From: Nonomuraea harbinensis
Lineage (GTDB): Bacteria > Actinomycetota > Actinomycetes > Streptosporangiales > Streptosporangiaceae
Assembly (NCBI RefSeq): GCF_019396385.1
Contig: NZ_JAHKRN010000036.1
Span: 32,911-96,910 of the forward strand
Direction: 5' to 3'
DNA: 64,000 nt
Position numbers and translations under genes: made by a program. Below are positions 51,854 to 61,024 of the stretch, piece by piece. The stretch's first letter is position 1. Every line of letters begins with the position of its first letter. Below the pieces are notes generated by a model. It saw only the letters and a program-made list of their open reading frames with translations, made no database searches and was not told where the DNA came from.

Positions 51854-52701
51854 TTCTTCTCCCTCCCGAAAGCGGTGGAGACCGCCAGCAGCAGCAGCCA
51901 GATGAGCAGCAGGCTGAGGATCGAGACCGCGACCGACACCTGACCGCGCGAGCCGGAGATCGTCACGATCCACACCGCGAACGGCTGGTAGCCGAGCAGC
52001 CTGGACACGGTGAACTCGCCGAACACCAGGGCGAGCGTGAGGAACGAGGCGCTGGCCAGGGCCGAGCGCAGGTTGGGGATGATCACGCGGAACATCACGT
52101 GCGGCCACGACGCGCCGAGGCTGCGCGCGGCCTCCACCAGCGTCCGCACGTCCATGGTGCGCAGCCCCGCGTCCAGCGAGCGGTAGACGAACGGCAGGAC
52201 CAGGACCACGTACGCGAGCACGAGCACGACGGGGAAGCCCGGGTCCTGGACGGCGATGAGCGTGGCCCAGAACGGGGTGGGCGCGAGCACGTCGGCGCCG
52301 ACCCGCAGCGAGGTGCTCAGCCCGGCCACGTACGTGATCGGCGGCACCACGAGCGGGAGCGTGCAGAGCACTTCCATCAGGGGCCGAAGCCCCGGCGCGA
52401 ACAGCCGGACGGCCAGCATCGCGGGCAACGTCAGCAGCAGCACCAGCGCGATCGTGGCCAGCGCGAGCGCCAGCGACAGCGACAGGCTGGACGCGAAGCC
52501 CTCCGCCGTCAGCAGCTCGGCGTAGGGCTCGAAGGACAGTCCGGTGGTGGGCGTGTAGACCGTGTACCAGAGCGACGCCCCGAGCGGCACCAGGAAGTAC
52601 AGCCCGGCGATCACGAACACGGCGGCCCGCCAGGCGCGCGGGCGGGCCGGCCGGGCGGGGGCGGTGACGAGGGGCTGCTCCAGGCCCGTCACTGCAGCCA
52701 T
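51850..52701 (-). CDS. ABC uptake permease (PotC/FbpB type)
   Basis: This 283-residue permease has six predicted helices. The EAA loop reads VEAARSLGASWPHVMFRVII, the signature of binding-protein-dependent importers. Its start overlaps the preceding permease gene by 13 bases and its stop overlaps the ATPase start. It forms the channel with the 52689-53510 product. Confidence 0.92.
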   Translation of the reverse strand: MAAVTGLEQPLVTAPARPARPRAWRAAVFVIAGLYFLVPLGASLWYTVYTPTTGLSFEPYAELLTAEGFASSLSLSLALALATIALVLLLTLPAMLAVRLFAPGLRPLMEVLCTLPLVVPPITYVAGLSTSLRVGADVLAPTPFWATLIAVQDPGFPVVLVLAYVVLVLPFVYRSLDAGLRTMDVRTLVEAARSLGASWPHVMFRVIIPNLRSALASASFLTLALVFGEFTVSRLLGYQPFAVWIVTISGSRGQVSVAVSILSLLLIWLLLLAVSTAFGREKK

Positions 52702-53510
52702 CGGGTGGTCCTCCTCTGCAGCGGCAGGTAGATCAGCATGACCAGGCCCGCGATCACGATCATGTCCAGGCTCAGGGCGAGCGCCACGTTCTCCTGGCCG
52801 ATCAGCACGTCGCTGGTGAGCGCGTTGGCGATCTTGAGGGTGACCAGCGGCACGACCGTGCCCGCGCCCATGGCCGCCGCCGTGGCGTAGGCGGCGAAGG
52901 CCGAGCCGAACAGCAGCACCACCCCGCCGAGCAGGGCGGGCGTCAGCACGGGCAGGGCGACGTAGCGCCAGTAGTGCCAGGCGGTGGCGCCGTTGTTGGC
53001 CGCCGCCTCCCGCCACTGCGGCCGCAGCCCGTCCAGGGCAGGCGCCATCACCAGCACCATCAGCGGCACGCTGAAGTACAGGTAGACGATCACCAGGCCC
53101 CAGAACGAGTACAGCGACCCCGACGGCAGCCCCAGCAGCCCGCTCACCACGCCGGAGTTGCCCAGCGTGGCCACCCAGAAGAAGGCCAGCGGGACGCCGC
53201 CGAAGTTGGCCAGCACGCCGGAGGCGGTCAGCACCGCGTTGCGTAGCGCGGTGGACCGGGAGGTGACCACCGCGTAGGCGAGGAACGTGCCGAGCACGGC
53301 CCCCGACAGCGCCACCACGGCCGAGACCTGCACGCTCCCGGCCATGGCGGTCAGGTTGCCGCCTTCCAGGCTCTGCCGCACGTTGGCCAGCGTCGGTTCG
53401 CCGCGCGAGGTGAAGGCCCCCGCCAGCAGCGCGGCCAGCGGGATGCCGAACACGAACGCGTAGAAGGCGAGCAGGGGCAGCGTGCCGAGCCACCCCGGGG
53501 ACCGTCTCAT
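52689..53510 (-). CDS. ABC uptake permease (PotB/FbpB type)
   Basis: This 273-residue permease starts MRRSPGWLGTLPLLAFYAFV. It has six helices and an EAA-type loop (WREAAANNGATAWHYWRYVA). Its start overlaps the stop of the binding-protein gene by four bases (ATGA). It is the second membrane subunit of the importer. Confidence 0.92.
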   Translation of the reverse strand: MRRSPGWLGTLPLLAFYAFVFGIPLAALLAGAFTSRGEPTLANVRQSLEGGNLTAMAGSVQVSAVVALSGAVLGTFLAYAVVTSRSTALRNAVLTASGVLANFGGVPLAFFWVATLGNSGVVSGLLGLPSGSLYSFWGLVIVYLYFSVPLMVLVMAPALDGLRPQWREAAANNGATAWHYWRYVALPVLTPALLGGVVLLFGSAFAAYATAAAMGAGTVVPLVTLKIANALTSDVLIGQENVALALSLDMIVIAGLVMLIYLPLQRRTTRWLQ

Positions 53511-54658
53511 CCGGAGATCGCGGCGTCCCAGCCGCTCGCCAGCTTGTTCTTGGCCGCGTCGACCTGCTCCGAGGTCGGGAACGCCGGCTCGCCCTCGACG
53601 GCCGGCAGCGCCTCGGCCGCCGCCTTGTCGATGCTGCCGTCGGCCTGCATGGCGGGCATGAGGACCGGGCGGGCGAAGCCCTTCAGGTAGAGGTTCTGGC
53701 CTTCGGGGCTGTAGAGGAACTCCTGCCACAGGCGGGCCGCCGCCGGGTGCGGGGCGTCCTTGTTGATCGCCTGGGCGTACATCTGGAAGTACTGGCCGTC
53801 GGAGGGCACGTTGACCTGCCAGTCGAGGCCCTTGGCCGCCATCTGAGGGGCGTAGGCGGCGTTGTTGTAGTCCCAGTCGATGCTGATCTGGGTCTCGCCC
53901 TTCTCGATCGTGGCGGGGGTGGTCTCGACCGGGTTGAAGTTGCCCGCGTCCTTCAGCTTCTTGAAGAAGTCGATGCCGGGCTGGATGTCGTCGAACGAGC
54001 CGCCGTTGGCGATCGAGGCGGCGTACACGCCGGCGAAGGCCGAGCCGGACTTGGTGGGGTTGCCGTTGAGCGCCACCTTGCCCTTGTACTCGGGCTTGAG
54101 CAGGTCGGCGAAGCTCTTGGGGCAGGTGGTGATCTTCTTGGCGTCGCAGCCGATGGAGATGTAGCCGCCGTAGTCGTTCACCCAGAGGCCGGTGGGCTCC
54201 TTCTGGCCCTCGGGGATCTTGTCGAAGGTCTGCACCTTGTACGGGGCGAACAGGCCCTCGGCGGCGCCGCTGATCGCGAAGGACTGGCCCAGGTCGAGCA
54301 CGTCGGGGGCGCGGTCCTGGCCCTTGCGGGTCTTGACCGCGTTGATCTCGTCCGCGCTGGCGGCGTCCGGGTCCTCACTTTCGATCTTGATGCCGTACTT
54401 GGCCTCGAAGGTCTTGATGATCTCGCCGTAGTTGGCCCAGTCCGGCGGCAGGGCGATGACGTGCAGGTCGCCTTCCTTCTTGGCGGCCTCGACGAGCTTG
54501 TCGAAGCCGCCGAAGTCGGCCGCCGAGGTTGCGGTGCGCGCGTCCACCCCGCCTTCGGCGGCCGTCGACGTCTGGGTTCCTGGCGCGGCGCCGCACGCCG
54601 CGGTGACTACCGTAAGGGCGGCGATGACGCCTGCCGCACGAGCGCGAGGTGTGAACAC
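53507..54658 (-). CDS. ABC transporter substrate-binding lipoprotein
   Basis: This 383-residue lipoprotein has a signal peptide ending in the lipobox VTAACG (Cys22). The mature part is a type II periplasmic-binding fold of the polyamine/iron/aminoethylphosphonate class (KLVEAAKKEGDLHVIALPPD, WQEFLYSPEGQNLYLKGFAR). It is the first gene of a five-gene operon with overlapping starts and stops. The divergent GntR regulator and the terminal HAD phosphatase suggest an organophosphorus or phosphonate substrate. Polyamine or iron remain possible. Confidence 0.93.
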   Translation of the reverse strand: MFTPRARAAGVIAALTVVTAACGAAPGTQTSTAAEGGVDARTATSAADFGGFDKLVEAAKKEGDLHVIALPPDWANYGEIIKTFEAKYGIKIESEDPDAASADEINAVKTRKGQDRAPDVLDLGQSFAISGAAEGLFAPYKVQTFDKIPEGQKEPTGLWVNDYGGYISIGCDAKKITTCPKSFADLLKPEYKGKVALNGNPTKSGSAFAGVYAASIANGGSFDDIQPGIDFFKKLKDAGNFNPVETTPATIEKGETQISIDWDYNNAAYAPQMAAKGLDWQVNVPSDGQYFQMYAQAINKDAPHPAAARLWQEFLYSPEGQNLYLKGFARPVLMPAMQADGSIDKAAAEALPAVEGEPAFPTSEQVDAAKNKLASGWDAAISG

Positions 54659-54698
54659 GTGGCCTCCACTCCGGGGGTGTGGGAGGAATGTAGGGGAA

Positions 54699-54712
54699 CT
54701 TGTACAAACAAG
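54699..54712. promoter_or_regulatory. Putative GntR operator
   Basis: CTTGT and ACAAG form perfect arms around ACAA, in the 109-base divergent gap between the binding-protein gene and the GntR gene, 41 bases upstream of the former. Size and location fit a HutC/PhnF-type GntR site. Confidence 0.45.
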
Positions 54713-54767
54713 CGAGCACCAGTAAGTCGCATATACGTTGCTCTTTCGTGAACTGGGGTGGTCGGTA

Positions 54768-55514
54768 ATGGTTGCGCGCTATGAACTGATCGCCGACGAG
54801 CTGCGGGGCGAGATCCTCTCGGGCGTGCACCCGGTGGGCTCGCAGCTCCCGTCCGAGTCGGAGCTGGCCGCGCGCCACGGCGCCGCCAGGGGGACGGTCC
54901 GGCAGGCGGTCGCCGTGCTGGCCGCCGAGGGCCTGGTCGGGTCGCGGCAGGGGGCCAGGCGCATCGTGCTCGGCACCGCGCGCAGCCAGAGCTTCGCCGA
55001 GCTGCACAGTTTCGCCGAGTGGGCGCGGGCCAACGGCTACCGGTACGGCGGCCAGGTGATCGCCCAGCGCCGCCGCCCGCCCACCCCGGCCGAGGCGGCC
55101 AGGCTCGGCTCCGGCGAGGTGCTCGACGTGCTGCGGCTGCGCACCCTGGAGGACGAGCCGGTGCTGCTGGAGCGGACCGCGTACGCGGAGTGGATCGCCG
55201 GCGCCGTCGAGAAGCTGCCGCCCGGCTGCGGCTCCGTGACCGAGGCGCTGTACGAGTCGGCGGGGCTGGTGTTCGCCTACGGCGAGCACCTCATCGACGC
55301 GGTGCCCGCGAGCACGCGGGACGCGCGCCTGCTCGGGGTCAGGCGGGGCAGCCCGCTGCTGCGCCAGCGCCGGGTGACGACCACGCACGAGGGCAGGGCG
55401 GTGGAGTGCTCGGACGACCGCTACCGGGCGGGGAGCGTGGCCTTCAGCATCCGCAACTCGATCGGGGCGAACCCGCTCGTGCGGCACGCGGGCGACTTGC
55501 GTTTCGGCGCGTAA
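54768..55514 (+). CDS. GntR-family regulator with UTRA ligand domain (HutC/PhnF-like)
   Basis: This 248-residue protein has the GntR winged helix (YELIADELRGEILSGVHPVG, LPSESELAARHGAARGTVRQ) and a C-terminal UTRA domain (AELHSFAEWARANGYRYGGQ, AVECSDDRYRAGSVAFSI). UTRA regulators bind small molecules such as histidine, sugars or phosphonates. It is divergent from the ABC uptake operon and almost certainly controls it. ATG 54768 was chosen for its GGGGTGG tract upstream. Confidence 0.93.
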   Translation: MVARYELIADELRGEILSGVHPVGSQLPSESELAARHGAARGTVRQAVAVLAAEGLVGSRQGARRIVLGTARSQSFAELHSFAEWARANGYRYGGQVIAQRRRPPTPAEAARLGSGEVLDVLRLRTLEDEPVLLERTAYAEWIAGAVEKLPPGCGSVTEALYESAGLVFAYGEHLIDAVPASTRDARLLGVRRGSPLLRQRRVTTTHEGRAVECSDDRYRAGSVAFSIRNSIGANPLVRHAGDLRFGA

Positions 55515-55526
55515 GAACATATGTTC
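55515..55526. promoter_or_regulatory. LexA box (SOS operator)
   Basis: GAACATATGTTC, a perfect 12-base palindrome followed by GA, matches the actinobacterial LexA consensus CGAAC-N4-GTTCG at all core positions. It lies 67 bases before the DUF6504 gene and immediately after the GntR stop. Damage-induced expression of the DUF6504-dnaE2 operon is expected. Confidence 0.8.
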
Positions 55527-55592
55527 GAGTCATAGCGCCCGCCTTCCCCCGGGTGGCTCAGCATAGGCACCAGAGCCGCGGGGAGAAGCGAC

Positions 55593-55859
55593 TTGAGCAG
55601 ACTCTATGGCGATCCGATAGAGGTGTGGACCAGAGACGGGGAGCCGACCCAGTTCGTCTGGCGTGACCGGCTCTATCTCGTCCGCCAGGTGCTCGATCAC
55701 TGGGTGGTGGCCCGCGAATGGTGGAAGATCAGCGAGAGCGACCCCGGTGAGCGCCGGTTCTGGCGGGTCGAGGCCAGCCCCGGGCGCGAGGCCGGCACGT
55801 ACGAGCTGAGGTTCGACACCGCCAGCGGCGGCTGGCTGCTCCTGCGGGCGTGGGACTGA
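55593..55859 (+). CDS. DUF6504-family protein encoded with dnaE2
   Basis: This 88-residue basic/aromatic protein (PIEVWTRDGEPTQFVWRDRL, VVAREWWKISESD, TYELRFDTASGGWLLLRAWD) is of the small family regularly found before dnaE2 in actinomycetes. It starts at TTG after GGGGAGAAG, and its stop shares one base with the dnaE2 start. It is under the LexA box at 55515. A role in damage-tolerant synthesis is inferred from context only. Confidence 0.8.
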   Translation: MSRLYGDPIEVWTRDGEPTQFVWRDRLYLVRQVLDHWVVAREWWKISESDPGERRFWRVEASPGREAGTYELRFDTASGGWLLLRAWD

Positions 55860-58800
55860 TGGGCGGCCGGGCGGCGGGGCCGTTCCCGCACCTCAACGTG
55901 AGCTCCGCCTACTCGATGCGCTACGGCACCGCGTTCCCGAAGGCGCTGGCGGAGCGGGCCTTCGAACACGGGATGGACATCCTGGCGCTGACCGACCGCG
56001 ACGGGCTGTACGGCGCGGTCAAGCACGCGCAGGCGTGCGCGGCCGCCGGGATCGCGCCGGTGTTCGGCGTCAACCTGGCCCTCGGCGATCCGGAACCGGA
56101 CATGTGGCCGATCGCCCCGCCGAGCCGGACGAGCGGGCGTGACGCCCGGCCGCGGACCGGGCCGGGGGCGCAGGACCGGGTGACCGTGCTGGCGCGCTCG
56201 CGCGGCTGGTCGCGGCTGGCGCGGCTGGTCACGGCCGCACACTACGCGGGCGAGCGCGGAGACCCCCGCATCACCCGCGGGCTGGCCGCCGAGTGGGACG
56301 CCGCCGGCGACGGCGGGCTGGCGGTGCTGCTCGGCCCGCGTTCCGACGTCGGCCGCGCGGTGGCCGAGCGGCGCGACGACCACGCCCGGACACTGCTCGG
56401 CCGGTGGCGCGAGGCGCTGCCGGGCGTGGTGATCGAGCTGGTCGACCAGTACGCGTTCCACGACGCCGCCACGGCGCTGCGGATGCTCGCCCTGGCCGAG
56501 TCGATGGACGTGCCCGCCGTGCTCACCAACGCCGTCCGCTACCTCGACCCGGCCGACCACCAGGTCGGCGACGTGCTCGACGCGGCCCGCCAGCTCGTCC
56601 CGCTGCACCCGCGCCACCTGGAACGCACCACTTCCCACGCCTACCTCAAGAGCGGCAAGGAGATGGCCCAGGTCGCCGCCAAGATCTGCGGCCACGACGG
56701 GGACCGGATCGGCAGGCTGCTGCGCACCACCCGGCAGATCGCCGAGGCGTGCGCCGCCGACCCGGTGGAGCTGCTCGCGCTCCGCCAGAGCCCGCCCCGC
56801 CTCCACCTGCCGGAGATCGGCGGCGACCCGGTGCCGCTGCTGCGCCACCGCGTCGCGGACGGCCTGGCCGAGCGCGGCCTGCGCCGTTCCCGCGAGGCCA
56901 GGGAACGGGCGGCCGCCGAGCTCGACGTCATCGAGCGCAAGCGGCTGTCGGGCTACTTCGTCGCGGTGTCCGGCATCACCGACATGATCCGCGGGATGGG
57001 GGTGCGCTGCGCCATCCGCGGGTCCGGCGCGGGCAGCCTGGTCAACTACCTCATCGGCATCGGCGAGGTGAACCCGATCGACCACGGCCTGCTCATGGAG
57101 CGGTTCCTGTCGGAGGGCCGGATCGGGCTGCCCGACATCGACGTGGACGTGGAGTCCGCGCGCCGCCTCGACTGCTACAGGGCGATCTTCGACCGGTACG
57201 GAGAGTCGCGGGTGGCGTGCGTGTCCATGATGGAGACCTACCGGGCGCGCAGCGCCATCCGCGACGTGGCGGGCGCGATGGGGCTGCCGCCGCACGAGAT
57301 CGACGCCATCGCCAAGGCGTTCCCGCACATCCGGGCCATGCAGATCACCGCGTCCCTGCGCGACCTGCCCGAGCTGCGCGAGAGCCGGCTCGGCGACGCC
57401 GGTCTGGAGCGGGTGTTCCGGCTGGCGGAGAAGCTCGACGGGCTGCCCAGGCACATCGCGCTGCACCCGTGCGGGGTGCTGGTCGGCAACTCCGGGATGC
57501 GCGACCTCACCCCGGTCGAGCGCAGCCTGCTGGAGTTCCCCATGTCGCAGTTCGACAAGGACGACGTGGAGGAGGCCGGGCTGCTCAAGCTGGACGTGCT
57601 CGGGGTGCGGATGCAGTCCGCGCTCGCGTACGCGCTCGGCGAGATCAAGCGGGTCGACGGCGTCACGGTCGAGCTCGACGCCCAGAGCGGCGACGATCCG
57701 GACGTACGGTACGTCCCGCACGACGACCAGGAGACGTACGACATGATCCGGGCCGGCCGGACACTCGGCTGCTTCCAGATCGAGTCGCCCGGCCAGCGCG
57801 AGCTGGTCTCCAAGCTGGAGCCGCGCACCATGCACGACCTGATCGTCGACATCTCCCTGTTCCGGCCGGGGCCGGTCAACTCCGACATGGTGACCCCGTA
57901 CCTGGAGGCCAGGCACGGCTGGCGGCAGCCGTACTACCCGCACGAGCGGCTGCGCGAGGCGCTGAAGGAGACGCACGGCGTGGTCGTCTTCCACGAGCAG
58001 GTGCTGAAGATCATCCAGGTGATGACCGGCCGCGACCTGTCGTTCGCCGAGATGCTCCGCCGCACCCTCGGCACGCCCGAGGGCCGTGACCGGGTGCGCA
58101 ACCACTTCGTGCCGCTGGCCAGGGCCAACGGGTTCGGCGACGAGGAGGTGGAGCGGGCCTGGAAGGTGCTGGACGCGTTCGGCGGGTTCGGGTTCTGCAA
58201 GGCGCACGCGGCGGCGTTCGCGCTGCCCACCTACCAGTCGGCGTGGCTCAAGCGGCACCACGCGGCCGCGTTCTTCGCCGGGGTGCTCACCCACGACCCC
58301 GGCATGTACCCGGCCCGGGTGATCATCGACGAGGCGCGGCAGTGCGGGGTGCGGATCCTGCCGCTCGACATCAACAAGTCGGCCAAGGACTGGCGGGTGG
58401 AACGGCTCGGGCCGCGGGTGCGGGTCCGCGTCGACCCGGCCCGGCTGGAGGGCTCCGGCCGGCCCCGGCGCGCGTTCGAGGCGGGGGAGATCGGCGAGGG
58501 GTACGCGCTGCGGGTGCCGTTCTCGGCCGTCAAGGGGGTCAGCGAGGCCGAGGTGGAGCGCATGGTGGCGGGCCGGCCCTACACCTCGCTCGCCGACTTC
58601 TGGGACCGGGCCCGCCCGTCCCGGCCGACGATGGAGCGGATCGTGCAGGTCGGCGGGCTGGACGCGGTGCACGGGCTGCGGCCCGGCGACGGCGAGCGGT
58701 GGCGGCCCGGCGAGCTGACCAGGCGCGACCTGATCGCCCAGGTCGGCGCGCTGGAGCGGGCCTCGTCGATCGGCGTGCGGGCGGGGCCGCGCCGCGGCAG

Positions 58801-59503
58801 GCGGTACGCGCCCGCGCCGCCCGCCGAGAGCCGCCACCTGGCGGCCGTGCAGCTGCCCCTCGGCTTCACCGAGCACGTCACCCCCGGCGAGCTGCCGGAG
58901 ATGACCGACGCGGAGATGGTCGAGGCCGAGCTGGAGATCCTCGGCATGGACATCAGCCGGCACGTCGTCAGCTTCCACGACGAGCTGCTGGACGCGCTCG
59001 GCGTGACCCGGGCCAAGGACCTGCTCGGGCCGCGCAACGGGGCCGAGGTGCTGGTGGCCGGCGTCAAGGTGGCCACCCAGACGCCCGCGATCCGCTCCGG
59101 CCAGCGCATCATCTTCGCCACTCTGGACGACTCGACGGGGCCGGTCGACCTGACCTTCTTCGAGTCGGTGCAGGGGCGGTGCGCGGCCACCGTGTTCGGG
59201 TCGTGGCTGCTGCTGGTGCGCGGCGCGGTCCGCCGCACCGGCGCCCGCGCGGTCTCGATCCGGGCGCTCGACTGCTGGAACCTGGCCGACCTGGACGCGC
59301 TGTGGCGGGCCCGCGGCCTCGACGCCGTCCGCGCCGAGCTCGCCCGGCCCCCGGCCGACCAGGGCCCGGTGGGCGGGCGCGCCATCGAGTACGGCAACGG
59401 CTTCCGCCTGTCGCCCTACGCCGACCTGGGCCCGGCCGTCACCGACCCGCCCCGCCGCCTCTGGCACGCCAGCCCGGGCAGCTCCGGCCCCACCGCGGCC
59501 TGA
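55859..59503 (+). CDS. dnaE2: Error-prone DNA polymerase DnaE2
   Basis: This 1214-residue C-family polymerase carries out damage-tolerant, mutagenic synthesis. An N-terminal PHP domain (LNVSSAYSMRYGTAFPKALA, ILALTDRDGLYGAVKHA) leads to the palm with metal Asp residues in GLPDIDVDVESARR. The fingers, the helix-hairpin-helix region and the C-terminal OB fold (VLVAGVKVATQTPAIRSGQR) follow. The missing C-terminal tau-binding tail and the LexA-controlled context favour DnaE2 over the replicative DnaE1. ATG 55859 overlaps the DUF6504 stop. The usual partners imuA'/imuB are not visible here. Confidence 0.96.
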   Translation: MGGRAAGPFPHLNVSSAYSMRYGTAFPKALAERAFEHGMDILALTDRDGLYGAVKHAQACAAAGIAPVFGVNLALGDPEPDMWPIAPPSRTSGRDARPRTGPGAQDRVTVLARSRGWSRLARLVTAAHYAGERGDPRITRGLAAEWDAAGDGGLAVLLGPRSDVGRAVAERRDDHARTLLGRWREALPGVVIELVDQYAFHDAATALRMLALAESMDVPAVLTNAVRYLDPADHQVGDVLDAARQLVPLHPRHLERTTSHAYLKSGKEMAQVAAKICGHDGDRIGRLLRTTRQIAEACAADPVELLALRQSPPRLHLPEIGGDPVPLLRHRVADGLAERGLRRSREARERAAAELDVIERKRLSGYFVAVSGITDMIRGMGVRCAIRGSGAGSLVNYLIGIGEVNPIDHGLLMERFLSEGRIGLPDIDVDVESARRLDCYRAIFDRYGESRVACVSMMETYRARSAIRDVAGAMGLPPHEIDAIAKAFPHIRAMQITASLRDLPELRESRLGDAGLERVFRLAEKLDGLPRHIALHPCGVLVGNSGMRDLTPVERSLLEFPMSQFDKDDVEEAGLLKLDVLGVRMQSALAYALGEIKRVDGVTVELDAQSGDDPDVRYVPHDDQETYDMIRAGRTLGCFQIESPGQRELVSKLEPRTMHDLIVDISLFRPGPVNSDMVTPYLEARHGWRQPYYPHERLREALKETHGVVVFHEQVLKIIQVMTGRDLSFAEMLRRTLGTPEGRDRVRNHFVPLARANGFGDEEVERAWKVLDAFGGFGFCKAHAAAFALPTYQSAWLKRHHAAAFFAGVLTHDPGMYPARVIIDEARQCGVRILPLDINKSAKDWRVERLGPRVRVRVDPARLEGSGRPRRAFEAGEIGEGYALRVPFSAVKGVSEAEVERMVAGRPYTSLADFWDRARPSRPTMERIVQVGGLDAVHGLRPGDGERWRPGELTRRDLIAQVGALERASSIGVRAGPRRGRRYAPAPPAESRHLAAVQLPLGFTEHVTPGELPEMTDAEMVEAELEILGMDISRHVVSFHDELLDALGVTRAKDLLGPRNGAEVLVAGVKVATQTPAIRSGQRIIFATLDDSTGPVDLTFFESVQGRCAATVFGSWLLLVRGAVRRTGARAVSIRALDCWNLADLDALWRARGLDAVRAELARPPADQGPVGGRAIEYGNGFRLSPYADLGPAVTDPPRRLWHASPGSSGPTAA

Positions 59504-60261
59504 TCCTCGTCAGGAGGCCCGGCCCAGGTGGGTGGCCGCGGTGACGGGGGCAGGTCGGCCGGGGACCCGGCACTGGGGCGGACGGCGGGGGAGCGCTGGG
59601 GGGTGACGCGGCGGACCGTGGCGGCGCAGAGGGCGGCCGACAGGGCCAGGCACGCGAGCTCCAGGAAGCCCAGCCCGGTGAGGCTGTCGAGCGCGTCGAG
59701 CGGGAGGACGATGGTGAACACCGCCAGCGTCGCCAGCCAGCTCAGCCACCAGCCCGTCACCAGGGCCACCCGGCCGCGCCGGCTCTCCTCCGCCGGGCCG
59801 GTCGCCCGCCACGTCTCGTACACCAGCACCGCCGGCGCCACCAGGTTGACGCCCGGGATGAGCCAGGCGGCGGCCACCGTGCTCCGGGCCGCGGGCAGGG
59901 CGCCGGCCTGGCGGACGCGCACCAGCCACGTGGTGTGGGCGGCCGCGGCGGCGATCGTGGTGGCCAGGGCGATCAGCAGCAGCACCGCGAACACCGTCGC
60001 CGCGCCGGCCAGCGCGTCGGCGTCGGGGCCCGACGGCCGCCCGCCGAACTCGGCCAGCTCGGCGGCCAGCTGTCTGCCGCGCACCTGCTCGAAGACCACC
60101 AGAGCGCCCAGGGAGAGTACCTGCGCGGCGAGTGTCACGTAGACGGTGGTGGCGGCCTTGCCGACGACCTTGCTCGCGGACGTGGTAGCGGCTTTGGTGG
60201 GCGGTGCCTGGGCAAAGCGCACGATGTTCTCCCCCGGGCCATACGGTGGGTTCTGATTCAC
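59416..60261 (-). CDS. DUF4328-type membrane protein
   Basis: This 281-residue product starts at GTG 60261. Five predicted helices include ALATTIAAAAAHTTWLVRVR and the DUF4328 core TVAAAWLIPGVNLVAPAVLV followed by YETWRAT. A Pro-rich cytoplasmic tail completes it. Its 3' end overlaps dnaE2 by 88 bases, tail to tail, so the tail sequence may be constrained by the polymerase. Function is unknown. Confidence 0.75.
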   Translation of the reverse strand: MNQNPPYGPGENIVRFAQAPPTKAATTSASKVVGKAATTVYVTLAAQVLSLGALVVFEQVRGRQLAAELAEFGGRPSGPDADALAGAATVFAVLLLIALATTIAAAAAHTTWLVRVRQAGALPAARSTVAAAWLIPGVNLVAPAVLVYETWRATGPAEESRRGRVALVTGWWLSWLATLAVFTIVLPLDALDSLTGLGFLELACLALSAALCAATVRRVTPQRSPAVRPSAGSPADLPPSPRPPTWAGPPDEDQAAVGPELPGLACQRRRGGSVTAGPRSA

Positions 60262-60287
60262 TTGTATCCCGGAGGCTGACCCGCTAA

Positions 60288-60935
60288 TCAGCTCACGACA
60301 CCCGATTCCCAGGCCCACGCGGCGATCTCCACCCGGTTCCTGGTGCCCAGCTTGGTGAAGATGCTCCCGAGGTGCGTCTTCACCGTCGACAGCGACACGA
60401 ACAGCTCGGCCGCCACCTCCTGGTTGGTGCGTCCCCTGGCGACCAGCCGCACCACGTCCAGCTCGCGGTCCGTCAGCGGTTCCGGCAGGGGCGCGGGGGA
60501 GCGGCGGGGCCCGGACAGGTGCCGCAGCAGCCGCACCGTCACCGACGGCGACACCAGCGACTCGCCGCCGGCCGCCGCCTTGACCGCCTCCACCAGCAGC
60601 GTCGGCCCGCTGTCCTTGAGCAGGAACCCGGTGGCGCCCGCCCGCAGCGCCCCGTACACGTACTCGTCCAGGTCGAAGGTGGTGACGATGACCACCCGCA
60701 TCGGGTTCTCGACGCCGGGTCCCGCCAGCGCCCGGGTCGCCTCCAGGCCGTCGAGCCTGGGCATCCGGATGTCGAGCAGGCACACGTCCGGGCGCAGCCG
60801 CCTGGCCTCGGAAACCGCGTCGGCGCCGTCGGCGACGGCCGCCACCACCTCCATGTCCGGTTGCGCATCCAGAATCATCTGAAATCCGGTGCGTACCAAT
60901 TCCTGATCATCGGCGATGAGAACCCGAATAGTCAC
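60288..60935 (-). CDS. NarL/FixJ-type response regulator (orphan in this window)
   Basis: This 215-residue two-domain regulator has an N-terminal receiver (VLIADDQELVRTGFQMILDA, phosphoacceptor Asp in VCLLDIRMPRLDGLEA, Lys in GFLLKDSGP) and a C-terminal LuxR helix-turn-helix (LTDRELDVVRLVARGRTNQE, VSLSTVKTHLGSIFTKL). It starts at GTG 60935. No histidine kinase gene is adjacent, although such regulators are normally paired. It is divergent from the LolD/FtsX transporter genes at 61025 and may control them. Confidence 0.93.
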   Translation of the reverse strand: MTIRVLIADDQELVRTGFQMILDAQPDMEVVAAVADGADAVSEARRLRPDVCLLDIRMPRLDGLEATRALAGPGVENPMRVVIVTTFDLDEYVYGALRAGATGFLLKDSGPTLLVEAVKAAAGGESLVSPSVTVRLLRHLSGPRRSPAPLPEPLTDRELDVVRLVARGRTNQEVAAELFVSLSTVKTHLGSIFTKLGTRNRVEIAAWAWESGVVS

Positions 60936-61024
60936 GCCCAAACTCTAGAGTCAACCGAACGGCCGATGCGGACCGTACGCATGGCCGATCCGCCGCCCCG
61001 GTCCGTCCCGGCAGGCTCGGAGCC

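Noticed and set aside
55697..59467. Very long open frame antisense to dnaE2 (about 1250 codons), and similar antisense frames over 1731-3482 and 11646-13889
   Set aside because: These are GC-skew shadows. They lie opposite genes with recognisable domains, have Arg/Pro/Gln-rich compositions without family motifs, and lack ribosome sites.
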